Below, piece by piece: positions 1 to 11,200 of a DNA stretch of 64,000 nt (its first letter is position 1; each line of letters starts with the position of its first letter). The notes below the pieces were generated by a model. The model worked only from the letters and a program-made list of their open reading frames with translations, was not told where the DNA came from and ran no database searches. Location of the stretch: NCBI GenBank assembly GCA_034440635.1, contig JAOTON010000316.1, forward strand, positions 248,001 to 312,000, given 5' to 3'. This DNA comes from Lepas anatifera (lineage: Eukaryota > Arthropoda > Thecostraca > Lepadidae). Made by a program: the position numbers and the translations under genes.

Positions 1-713
1 TATACTTTTATAATGGGTTTGGAACCGAGATAGCAGTTTTGTAGAGCGTATCGAGAAACCACTATTTACATATTTCGTTTCAACCAAGGCTCTCTGTATT
101 AAATTTGCGTACACTCTTAAATTTGAAAGTAAGGAGGATATGTGCCCATTTTAAATCATGAAGGAATCCCTTTCCATCAGGCAACGAGTGTCACATAACA
201 AGTTTTTAACCAATGGCATGGCCTTTTCCAACGCTACATGCTGCAAACAGCCAGCCCAGCTGAGCTTCGTGATTGCAAGTGATGCTTAGGTCAACCCAGT
301 ATAGTCTAATAAGGGTCGATATTTTTGTGGACCTATTTTTTCCAAACCAATTTCTTCCATAAATAGTCATTTTGATAATTACGACAAAGTGGCCAATTCC
401 CTTTAAACAGATACGCCGTCCGCTTGAACGGTGTGCGGGCGAACTGTGCGTGCCGTTTTCACTGATGGTGTGTGGCTGTTTTGCACAGTGATGGGTTTGG
501 AACGCATCCTGGTGCTTGGCTTGCATACTGGAGTTATATACGCAGCCTAGGGTGCGAGTAAGAATGCCCTGTCCTACTCGGCAGTGACCTTGAGGCGATG
601 CCCAAAGTCACCGCTGCACGCGTCCGTGCCCCAGGCGGGAGTTATCTTGTGAAGCTGTCGGGCAGGGCAGCAGGGGGCAGCAGTGGCGTTTTCTGTTTTG
701 CACAGGGTGGACC
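1..713. other. Upstream DNA, nothing recognised
   Basis: Only short chance frames on both strands, without recognisable domains. No RNA gene or clear repeat seen. Confidence 0.5.
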
Positions 714-1702
714 CAGTGGCGGAGCCAGGGGGGGACAAAAAAGGCATTTGCCCCCAAACAGAAAAGCTCGGAGAAAATTTATGTTCTTGCCCCCAAAGCT
801 TTAGACCTTCTTTTTGCCCCGACTCCTTTTTTAGTTTGTAAGTTCCCTTTAAGTGATTCAACTCTCAATTTCACACCGAACCAGTCAACTTCAGTGTAAA
901 AATTGGGACTTGAATAGCAAAACAAGCATCTTGTGGCCACGCGTTTGACCCGGCCACGTTTTATTTCCTTATCGACTCTTGGGTTTACCCTTGAAACTTA
1001 CCGTCTAATTGTGGTATACTCTCACCACGCGATCTTTTTTTTTGCTTATGGGCTTTGGCTTGCCCACCAAACCAAGGGACGGACGCAGGAGCGCCGTTTA
1101 GGGAGAGGGAGGGGCAACTGGGGAAAAAATCGTGAGAAGGTAGTGTTTCTGAAGAAATCTGGCCAAAATTTTGACATTTTGGGGGCAATGGTTGCTTGCC
1201 TTCTCTGCTCTGCGTCTGCCAGTGCCTAAATCTACCGGCTAGATCCGCCGGCTGCCCTCTTCTGTAATATCTGCACAGGTCTCCCGCTCTAGTTATAAGT
1301 GGCTATACACATTCTTAATCGGTGGCGGGTCTAGCCAGTAGTTTTTCGGGGGGTGGGGGGGGTTAGCAAAATTAAAAGAAGAAAAATAATAAGATATCAC
1401 GAGGTGAAATATTTCTCTATCATGTGTCTGGACTTAATGATTTGGGGGTTAACCCAAAAGTGGAAAAGCAAAAAGAAGTCACGGAGTGAAAGATGTGGCC
1501 ACAAGATGCTTGTTTTTGCGCTCCAAGGCTCGCGTGTTAACGCTGAAGTTGACTGATTCTGTTTAAAATTGGGAGTTGAAGCACCAAAGTCTTGTTTTTA
1601 AGCTGAAAAAATGAATCGCGCGGGAGTGGGGGGCAAAAACCTAGTTTTGCCCCGAGCTTTTCCAGTTGGGGAAACATGGCATTCCCCCTTGATCTACCAT
1701 TG
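714..1702. mobile_element. Long-inverted-repeat (foldback) transposon, about 1 kb
   Basis: The left arm (714 to about 1075) begins CAGTGGCGGAGCCAGG. The right arm (about 1365-1702) is its reverse complement and ends GATCTACCATTG. Matching blocks include AACAAGCATCTTGTGGCCAC (922-941) against GTGGCCACAAGATGCTTGTT (1497-1516). The arms have diverged, so the insertion is old. No transposase frame and no clear target duplication are visible. Similar termini occur at 3889, 33927 and 61723. Confidence 0.75.
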
Positions 1703-2889
1703 TTCTTATCATAGAAGCAATGCCACAGCCAGTTTGGAGGATGCTAACTCTCGCTCTGGTTGTGGTATTTGAAAACTGTATCCGGGCTTGAAAACATCCC
1801 TGATAATTCCGAATGAAGTGGCCTACGCCAGTGCTCTTTCCAGTGCTTGACCCGTCGGATCCTCGATCGTTCTTCACTAAAAAAGGAAGCCCTAGCTTAT
1901 CTCGGGTCAGTTCAAAATAGTATTGTTTTGCATCCAAACTCGGGACCATCTTTGGTCCCCAGCTTCTCCACTTGGTCCCCAGCCTGTAAGAGTTTTGCCC
2001 ACTGGGTATCAGTGCTCCGCTATAGTTCAAAACAATTGCGGACGTACTCTTCGTTGAGCAAGAGCTATTGCGCCCTTGTGGAGGGTCGTTTGGGCCCTTC
2101 AATTAGGTATTTATTGACAATGAAGCAAAAGTGGCCTTTTAAATGTTAATATGTGTCCTTTTGGGCTCAAAAGTATTTTTCTTCTTCGGTTCCCAGAAGG
2201 TATCAGGAGGTCCACAGAAGTTAGTCAAGGTTCTCGGTCAGCTTACAATTTGTGTTTGGGTCTGGGTATATAGGTACGAACTGTATTAAGCAATATTGTT
2301 GTACCTTATTTCTCGTTTTGTGAACTGATACGTATTCAAATTTTTAATCATATTACCCTTCATTCCTTGATTTCTCAATGGTTAGATATACGATAGTTTT
2401 AAATCGTCATTTGTTGCAAAATAGAGCTGCATTTGTCAACGGTTCCACCTATTGTTTCCTTTTTATTTTGGGCTTTGATTGGGGCTCAGCTGTGCGGTCA
2501 TATGACATTTATTTTACCCCATGTCCTCTGAAAACTTCGAGAGACTCTTCCCAGGGAGAGATAAGCTGAAATTGCTTTAAAGAGCTTTGCCCGTTGTAAA
2601 ATACACTTTACATAAAAACCTTTCTACCGATGGCATGTGTTGTACGGGCCTTTCCAGCGTTATAGTCTGGCTGGTGTTGCTCGCTGCCGACCATTTCTCA
2701 GCCACCACTCGCCGAGTGGATGGGAGCTGCCTGACCGGCGGTCGGGGTCGCTGTGCCATCCCGTTCGATAGGCCGGTTCTCTCCTGCCGCTGGGTCGCCG
2801 GCTGTTTTTGCTCGCATGCCCGCGCCCCGTTCTGGGCCGCCTGACGTCAGACCCGTGCCGACGCCGTCTGCGACACTCTCTGTGGGGTG
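1703..2889. other. Upstream DNA, nothing recognised
   Basis: A 153-codon minus frame (1641-2102) overlaps the foldback arm and matches nothing I know. No other structure seen. Confidence 0.5.
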
Positions 2890-3765
2890 GCAGGGCTCAG
2901 AACAGTCCAGCCGTGGTACCAGGCAACAGTGACTCGGAGCTGTCAGGTAAGGCGGAGGGTCCGACCTCTGGCTGCGCGAGTCAGAACAGTCTAGTGGTGG
3001 TGCAGGGCAAAAGGTAACTCGGGGCTGCGGGTAAGGCGGAGGGTCCGGCCTCTGGCTGCGCGAGTCAGAACAGTCTAGTGGTGGTGCAGGGCAAAAGTGA
3101 CTCGAGGCTGTGGGTAAGGTGGAGAGTCCGGCCTCTATGGCATTGCGAGTCAGAACAGTCTAGTATTGGTGCAGGGCAAAATTGACTCGGGAGTTGTCAG
3201 GTAAGACAGAGGGTCCGGCCTCTATGGCATTGCGAGTCGTAACAAGCCAGCGCTGGTACGGAACATAGGCGACCCGAAGCTGTCCGGTAAGGCGGGGGGT
3301 TCAACCTCTGGTTGCGTGAGTCAAAAGAGGCCAGCAGTAGTACGGGGCGGGAGTCATAGGCGGGTCCAGGATTGCCGATCGGGGAGGGGGTTGGCACATG
3401 GTCGTGGGGTGGAGAGCGTCATCTGGACAGGAAGTCGTCCCTTATGGACGACCTCAACGACGACAGGTCAGTCCAGTGGTGTTGCTGGGGCAGAATTGAC
3501 TCGGAGCTGCCAGGTAAGGCGGAGGTCCAGCTTCCTGGCTGTGCGGGTCAGGTCAGTCCAGTGGTGTTGCTGGGGCAGAATTGACTCGGAGCTGCCAGGT
3601 AAGGCGGAGGTCCAGCTTCCTGGCTGTGCGAGTCAGGTCAGTCCAGTGGTGTTGCTGGGGCAGAATTGACTCGGAGCTGCCAGGTAAGGCGGAGGTCCAG
3701 CTTCCCTGGCTGTGCGAGTCCGATCAGTCCAGTGGTGGTGCGGGGTAGAAGTGAGAGGCCAGGTA
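2890..3765 (+). repeat. 85-bp minisatellite
   Basis: About ten tandem units of roughly 85 bp. The core reads AACAGTCTAGTGGTGGTGCA then GACTCGGAGCTGYCAGGTAAGGCGGAGG. Units at 3466, 3551, 3636 and 3722 are nearly identical; earlier ones are more diverged, with a non-matching stretch around 3325-3460. It produces spurious open frames. Confidence 0.88.
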
Positions 3766-3888
3766 ATCTGAAGGGCCCGGCCTCCCTGACTCCGGGAAAT
3801 CACACTGCACGAACAGACATCAGTCGCGGCCTGAGGAGCCAAGGGTATCAACTTCCCGGCTCAGTGATCTATTAGAGGTGGGCGCCGC

Positions 3889-4245
3889 CAGTGGCGGGTC
3901 CAGGGGGAAGGCATTTGTCACCCCAAGGGAAAGACGGGGAAAACTTATGCTACCGCCCCCCCCAGCTGTTGACCTCATGTTTGCCCCCCTCCTTTTTAAG
4001 TTTGTAAGCAAGGTTTTTGTGCTTTAACTCTCAACTTCAAACAGAACTAATAAACTTCAGTGTTAGAATTGGGCGTTGGATAGCGAAGCAGCATCGTGTG
4101 GCCACTTCTTTCACCCTGTGACGTTTTCTTTTCGTTTCGACTTGGGTTTACCCTCAAAATCTACCGTCCAGTTAAATTGTAGCAAAGTATTTCACTGCTT
4201 GACGTATTTTTTGCTCTTTAACTTAGCTTCCCCAACCAACCGGCT
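3889..4245 (+). mobile_element. Single-arm copy of the foldback element
   Basis: Starts CAGTGGCGGGTCCAGG and follows the left arm of the 714-1702 element for about 350 bp (shared GAACTAATAAACTTCAGTGT-like and CATCGTGTGGCCAC-like blocks). The second arm is absent. Confidence 0.7.
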
Positions 4246-4633
4246 ATATCAGCCACTGGGCGGATACCAAGTCTTTGAAATCGCTCCAATACTTTCGCTA
4301 CCCTGGCTAGCTGAAACCCCTACCGTTGCTAGCCGTATTTTTCAAATTCCTGAATCCGCTACCCACTACTCCGCTACTCCTCTGTTGCTACTGTCATTAG
4401 GAATGAAGTGCTAGCCAGAATGTGTTTTTTATTGGTCATTTTTGATAAATTTCAGGGAAAACCTATGCTTATCTATATATTGCACACAATATTGACAGTT
4501 TTATTGCCTCCAAATCGCAAAACAATTATATAAAAGATTAAATTCAATCGTGTTTATTTCTTCTGATAAAAAACATTTTTCACGATCTCCATCGCATATT
4601 TTAGGTTGATGAACCCTTTAACAGGCTGTCGGT
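4246..4633. other. Upstream DNA, nothing recognised
   Basis: AT-rich sequence with no repeat, gene or motif I can support. Confidence 0.5.
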
Positions 4634-4909
4634 CACAGGTGGACCCAGGAGGGTCAAGGAGCAGTTGTCTCCCTAATCAACTCTCAGTGCCCCTGGAATG
4701 GTCTGACGTCCCTTGAAAGGTCGATGGCGCTCCCTAAAATGTTGATTCCTACTCCACGTCTCTCAAGATGTATCAGCGCTCCTGCGATAGGATGAGGCAC
4801 CCGCCCACCTGATAAGTTTTGCCGCCCAAAAGTGGCGCTCTCTGGTCCTGATGGAACCCCCATACCATGTGCCCTCTACCCCCGATCGAAAATCCTGGTA
4901 CTGCCTATG
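4634..4909 (+). mobile_element. MITE family G, copy 1
   Basis: Terminal sequences CACAGGTGGACCCAGG and CCTGGTACTGCCTATG are degraded inverted repeats of the family. Internal blocks shared with copies 2-5 include TAAGTTTTGCCGCCCAAAAG and GGTCCTGATGGA. Confidence 0.65.
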
Positions 4910-4986
4910 CTCTCGGTAGTGATTTTGAATTAGTTTGAGTCCTCTACATGCTACTCCGCTACTCATTAGTTATGTAAGCCGATACC

Positions 4987-5265
4987 GATAGGCGGATCCA
5001 GGGGGCGGGGCAAGAGGTAATTGCCCCTCCCCGATCGACCCTCGATGTCCCCTGAAATGCTGACGACATCCCTTTAAAAAAGTCCATGGTGCCACCTTGG
5101 GCCACTTTTCCTACTTTCCCCTTAGAATGTGAGGACTGGTGTCCCCGCGATAGAATTTGGCGCCCACCTGATAGGTTTTGCCACCCAAAAGTAGCACCCC
5201 TGGACTTGATGGAGACTCCCAGTCCTGTGCAACCCCCCCCAATGGAAATTATAGGTCCGCTTATG
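4987..5265 (+). mobile_element. MITE family G, copy 2
   Basis: Starts GATAGGCGGATCCAGG and ends AGGTCCGCTTATG. Internal GATCGACCCTCGATGTCCCC and GGTTTTGCCACCCAAAAGT match the copies at 29090 and 17479. About 280 bp and non-coding. Confidence 0.72.
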
Positions 5266-5280
5266 ACTACTGATTCGTTA

Positions 5281-5545
5281 CATAGGCGGCCCCAGGATTG
5301 TCGACCGGGGGTGGTGCATGGTCGGGGGCGCTGTCCAGGCCAGGGAACCCCACTTTTTGGACGGCAAAACCTAGCAGTTGGTGCCAAATCCTATCCTCAG
5401 GACGCCGACATTCACATCCATGGGGGTGGGGGTATAAAGCAACATTTGAGGGTTGCTCCGTCGCCCTTTCAGGGGAGTGCCGTGACCATTTCAGGGCGTG
5501 CCGAGTGGTCGGGGAAGGGAGCAAGTTCTGTGTTGTCCCTACTTT
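5281..5545 (-). mobile_element. MITE family G, copy 3 (inverted)
   Basis: Begins CATAGGCGGCCCCAGGATTG and is the reverse orientation of copy 2, separated from it by 15 bp. Contains GACGGCAAAACCTAGCAG and the CCATTTCAGGG block. The right border is approximate. Confidence 0.65.
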
Positions 5546-7130
5546 TACGGCTGTGTGGTTAGCGGGATTTCGGGCATTTCATGCAGTATTTGTGGCCGAT
5601 ATTGGCTTTTTGATGCCGGTTCTTGGCTAGTGACCGGGATATGTCTGTGCTTTGTATTTAATATCAAGATGGCTAGAATCAAGGTTTTAGAATCCAACTA
5701 TATACTGGTCTCCACTTCTGAATTTGCTCATGTATGCGCCCGATTAGTGAAGCCTCAAGTCCAGTCACTTCCAGCACAAGGTGTGTGTGGCAACCTATTA
5801 CTGATAACTCTTAAAACATACTGCAGTTCAATGTGTTTATTTCTTTTGACAATTACAAGCCATTCGAACGAAATGACTGAAAGAAACGGAATGCTCGCAA
5901 CGGCCGAAGGGAAAGGAAACTTAGAAAATAATAGTGACAATGCATTGGTTAGATATTACAGCATTGGCATTTTTCAAAACAACTGCATTTGTTTCACTTT
6001 AGCTTGTTTAAAACATCCATTAAAATGCTTAGAATGTAGGCAGTTAATGGGAAATCAGTGGCTCCAGAGTGGAATTACAGAAACAGACTATTAGTTATTA
6101 AAAAATGACTTCCGGTTAAGCACATTTTGTTTTAAGAATTCGAAACATGTTTTATTAGGTACACAACATACTTTCCCCATAACAGTGATGGGTGGCAAAA
6201 TCTGAATTTTTGCTTTCGTATTCTGCAACACAATCGTATAAATCACCCTTTCTGGGTCTCACGTTCAGTGCAGGGATATCTATATGTACTTGTATGCCCC
6301 ACCACCGCATGGACTTGACGACTGTGCGGCGGCCCTGTAGACTTTGCTGCGGCACTGTAGGCTTTGCTGCGGTCTTGTATACTTCGGGGCGGCGGTGCAC
6401 GCAGAGGTCGAAACAATTGTCAAAGGTCTCCAACGGAATTTGAAAGCAAACTTGGGTGACCAAATATGTTGATGTTTGGCACCAGAAGAAAACTGTGTGC
6501 TCGAGCCTCTGAGTCATTCTACGTCTTATAAAATGTGCTATCAGACTGAGTGTCAACTCATCTTACTGAGGTTAGCAAAAACGTGCTGATTTTGTCACCG
6601 ACTTAATTTTTTTGTCACCTGCAATGTTTGTGAATTTGCGCATTTTTCTACCTCTGGCTGCACGCATAGGCGATTAGGGTCGATCCTCTCCTATGCAACC
6701 CGTACCTCTGCAAATGGTGAGTTCAGGGACAAACAAGATAGGAATCTAGCTTTTCTGGTTTATTATATCACCTGTCGATCTCAATTTATCTCCCACTACA
6801 AAAGTGTCACGTTCCCGACTAAAAGGCTAAATGTAGGTACCTTCCTTCCTGCAAACAAGCTAAACGTGTCAATGCTCATTTTCACCACTCGGTGTGTTTT
6901 CCACCGTGAAGGACTGCACAGCTGGCATGACGCGTTATTCAGCTACATTTATTGACCTGTTTTGAATAAGAAGTGTGTCTGTGGCGGTGTTTTGACTGAG
7001 CTTTGTTGAGCGATCGGGCTGCAACGTCACGCTTTGGCGGCTGACATTAGCGGGGGTCCGCTTAGGCAGCAATCCGCAGCTATCGCCAGTCCGAGCCCCG
7101 CCCTCCCCACCGTGCACGCTCTCCTGTCAG
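5546..7130. other. Upstream DNA, nothing recognised
   Basis: A 198-codon plus frame (5498-6094) begins inside the MITE and continues here. It has no recognisable domain and no coding-like base bias. No other feature seen. Confidence 0.45.
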
Positions 7131-7260
7131 CTTGCACGTGACGTGGGGACTGCGGCGGGTCGGTTTGCACGTGACGTGGGGACTGCGGCGGGTCAGTTTG
7201 CACGTGACGTGGGGACTGCGGCGGGTCGGTTCGGACGTGATTTGGGAACTGTCCGGCTTC
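7131..7260 (+). promoter_or_regulatory. 33-bp tandem repeat with E-box/CRE-like cores upstream of filamin
   Basis: Three near-perfect units and one degenerate unit. Each carries GCACGTGACGTGGGGACTGC (cores at 7134, 7167, 7200; degenerate at 7233). CACGTG is an E-box and TGACGT is a CRE half-site, overlapping by design. It lies 650-780 bp before the filamin start codon, so it may be a promoter-proximal control array; that role is inferred from position and motif only. Confidence 0.55.
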
Positions 7261-7914
7261 ATCACATCAGAGGCCTTGCCAAGATAACACCGTTGGTTCT
7301 GAGCTGGAGATAAGGAACTTGGGAAGCCTTGTTTGATGAAGCATGGCTTGGGAGGACTTTTTCGGCAGCGGCCGCGAGTTGGCGTCAAAATAAAAGCGTT
7401 TCAGCCACGGGCGAATCAGGGGGATGGGGCAGATTTGGCACTGTTTACTCACGATTCTCGCGGATTTTTTTCAAAACTTATGTTCAAGACATTGGGCTCC
7501 ATTGTCCATCTCCAAACCACTGGCCTAAGTCCGGGACTGGTCCTGGATGGCATACATTGGGGGCGGGACTGGGATGGGGCTTCTGACCGTATGAATACAA
7601 TCATTTTGCCGCACAATGAGAACTTTGTCTTCGTTTAATCCCAATTTCAAATTTTTAATAGGTTGAAACGAACCCGTCGCGTCCGTTCCATCAGTCTCCT
7701 TAACGTCTCATTTTGTGCTATAATTATCAGAAATACGCTCCCTATTTCATTATTTCTACACCTGTAAGTGTTGCTGGGATCACCGGCCGGGCGGTCCCCG
7801 CTACCACGCCCGTCACTCACGTTCCCGCGCGAACACCCACCTGACGTGTTTGCACCCTTGTCCGCCAGTTGTCGCTCCAGTCGGCCGTACAACACGACCA
7901 GCAGCAGCGCAGCC
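7261..7914 (+). promoter_or_regulatory. Filamin 5' flank / 5' UTR region
   Basis: GC-rich towards the start codon. A donor-like CCT|GTAAGT at 7761 and an acceptor-like CCGCCAG (AG 7867-7868) suggest a possible 5' UTR intron. No TATA box is obvious. The in-frame stop at 7765 rules out coding upstream on an unspliced transcript. Confidence 0.4.
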
Positions 7915-8269
7915 ATGACGTCCAACGGCGGGCCACACGCGGGCAGTCCGGCGCGACCGCAGGAGGAAGAGGAGGAGATGCTGGCTGAGGAGCGCGACCT
8001 TGCCGAGGACGCGCAGTGGAAGCGCATCCAGCAGAACACCTTCACTCGGTGGGCCAACGAACACCTGAAGAATGCCAACAAGCACATCTACTCGCTGGAG
8101 ACGGACCTGGAGGATGGACTGATCCTGATTGCGCTGATTGAGGTGCTGAGTGGAAAGCGTATGCCGAAGCACAGCAAGAGGCCTAACTTCAGGTCCCAAA
8201 AGCTGGAAAATGTGTCAGTGGCGCTCAAGTTCCTCGAGAGGGACGAGAACATCAAGATCGTCAATATCG
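7915..8269 (+). CDS. FLN: Filamin exon 1: N-terminus and CH1 first half
   Basis: Residues 1-118 plus one base. The Glu-rich leader is followed by the CH1 signatures [20 protein letters not shown] and [19 protein letters not shown]. The donor is ATCG|GTGAGT, phase 1. An AG preceded by pyrimidines at 7867-7868 could be an acceptor, so the 5' UTR may begin on a further upstream exon. Transcription start is not visible. Confidence 0.97.
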
Positions 8270-11200
8270 GTGAGTACTTGCGTTTGACATTGGAGTTGGC
8301 TTTAGTTGGATTTGAGCTTTTTGATAATATAAACAGCCTGGACATTACTTTAAGGAGTTACGGAGTGATTGCTTCGCCATCACGTCTCTTCTAATGATAG
8401 CCATCACTCTCAAAGAAGCAGTCCATCCTGTCTCATCATATAAGAACTAAGACACCTCTGGAGATAGTGTCTCAACCAGGATCCTACATATTACATTTAC
8501 GATCTCCATGATATCCTCCCAGTAAAGTGAGTTTGCGACACAGTATGAAAATGGACAGTTTTCTGGGTTTTCGCCACGCTGGAAAGCTGCCTATCTCTGG
8601 AAATGTTTTTATCTGAGGAGGTAGGTAAGGGCCTATACTTGGCACCATCTGTGATGTGAATCAAATTCCCTCTTTAGTAGTAGAACATGTCATCTGTATT
8701 TGAGAGACACGATTTCGTCCTTACAAGACAGACCAAACCGGAAAGGCTATGGCTCACCGGGGTGTAAGCACGTGCGAAGCGCAGAGTGTCCTCACCTATT
8801 TTCGTGGGTGGAACTATCCAGAGCTGTAGAGAGTAAAATCATCAGCAACACTTCTTAGAATGGGTTTATATTCGTTTAAGTCCTCCATCGCTTTTATATA
8901 AATGATTTTCCTTTTTTGATGAGAGGTTTTTGCGCTTCAGAGGAAACCGATTGGAATGAGACTGAAGGATAGTAGGTCAGGTCATTCTGATGTTTAGAGA
9001 CTCTCCATATCGCCTCCTTCCTTGCTGCCGTTTTTGAGGGTTTGTTTTATCAGCTGCTGAAATAGTTCAAATTATAGCAACATATGTCATATGTCCTTTA
9101 GGGGTAGTTTGGTGTTTTGTTATCAGCAAATGAGGGAGTCACAAGGCTTGAGATCCCGCTCATGTCAACTGCATGACTAATGTTTGTTGACCGTGGGTGA
9201 TTGAGCCCTTCCCTTGAAACTGATTGGTCTTCACTGACCATGGGAGAGGAAGTAAACGCATGTGAGTCACCCTAACGCACACTAACCGACGTTGCAGAAT
9301 GCGAAAAACGATATCACCATCAGCAAAAACATACATATGTATGCCATTCCATGGCTGTCTTTGACGGCTATGAACGGCGTGGGTTTTTCACCTCTGGTCC
9401 AGGTCCCACCGAACAGGTTCAAGGCTGAACGCTTCCAGTAGTATTCTTATGGCACTGTTTACTCGCGTCTGCGTTTGAATTGGCTTGTTTGTCCAGAAGA
9501 CTGCAGCATCATCTAGACAGACCCGGACGTGGCGCCAACGCTCCCCACTGCCTGACAACGCCTCCCAGCGAGGCAGGTCGCCGCAGAGGGCCGGTAGTCG
9601 CCAGTTGAAGAGGATTCGCTTGGTTGGTTGATGGCAGCCGCCAATTACAGCCGACGTGACCGCATGGAGGGTGCCTGCGGCCGCGCGCCGCTTCCAGGAA
9701 TGTCACGGCTGGCGAACACCTCACGTCTGCTGCTGCTCACTCGGCTGATCCAGAGCTGCTACCGCTTGCTGATCCAGAGCTGCAGCTCGTCAGTCTGAAG
9801 TTTGACGCAATTAAAGAAGGTCACTTACCTTGTTTCAGTCTTAAGTGGTGAGTTCTGTTTTTATCGTGTTGATTATGCCGCCAGCGCCTATCATCTGCAT
9901 GTAGTGGTCTGTAGGCCTAGCGATATTTACACTGGTGAAATCGGTTGCAGGCCTGTGAACATTTCTAGATGGCCTTACCTTTAGTTCAGATGTGTGCAGG
10001 CCATGGAGTTGCGCTCCTAATTCACCTGCCGCTGGAATGTGCTTCACTTCCTGGGCGCGGAGCCTGCCACGATGGAGCAACGCCTACAGAAACAGGCAAA
10101 AATCACACAGAGGCAGTTTTCGATCACACTAGAATTGTTTTGCGATACTTTCATGCATGACTTCTCGGCCCTGTCCCCCACTCTCCCTTGATTGGCATGT
10201 GCTGGCCTCCCCGTCCCGCCTGTCGTCCCGCCGTGAGTCTTGGCTGCCTCTTTCTTCTTGTCGTAGTTACCATGCAAATAATCTGACTACAGTGAACTTG
10301 GCTGAGGTGTACTGCTGCCCTCATGAGAGTGAATGGGGCGAATGTCCCCTCCCCTCAGTTGCGTCTGCCAAGGCATAAGCGTCACCAACGGGGCAAAGTG
10401 AGGGGGGCCAGTCAATCTTTAGCCTGCTGCTGACAAGAAACTTAACCTTTAAGAATAAAACAACTCATTGCATCTGTGCACATTGTTGCCTTCTGGGCTG
10501 TTCAGTTCCACACTTATCCGAGTTGTTCCTAATTTGGCTGAAATCTGGACGTTTTATCATGAAAAGTGATTGTCCAGGCTGTCCGTGGCAACTCCCCTCT
10601 CCGATGCGTATGCGCTGAGCCTGTCCGCACCGGGTGTCATTTTGGGGTGCCAAAGACTCCCTGAATGGTCACGCGAACGCCTTGACCTTTCGGTTGAGGG
10701 ATATGAAATTTACTCTAGAAGGTAGCTGATGGAGATGTGCCCCTCCTTACCTTGTTATTTGAAGCCACACCTCCGTGTTTAGCTGCTTACATCTGTTTGA
10801 CTATATAGAAGCTTCCCTGGTAAAATGATTGGAGACATACTAGTGTCTTTTGTTTAAGCTTCTGAAACACGCGTCCTCTAGAAACAGCGGAAATAACCGT
10901 CTAGAGGGCACTTCTCTTACTGACCAAATGACGGTCCCCAGTTGGTATATCGGTTCCCCTGGGGCTTGCCTCATCCCTCCCCCTTTGAACGCAATCCTGC
11001 GGAATCCGTCACTGTTGGGAGTAAGACCTGCTTGGTCGCCCGTTTCAGCTACCGCCCACCGGACCGTGCCCGATGCAGTCAGATGCCGTCACGCGTGGTG
11101 ACGTCATCATGACGTCATCGGCATGTCGGTCTGCAGAGCGGCCGTTGCCCAGGTACAGCCGTTAGAGTGGGTGCCGGCGTCTTCAAACGTGCGGACCCGT

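Noticed and set aside
1641..2102. 153-codon minus frame
   Set aside because: Overlaps a transposon arm; no domain and no splice context.
5498..6094. 198-codon plus frame
   Set aside because: Begins inside a MITE, matches no family I know, and lacks the GC-ending codon bias seen in the filamin exons.
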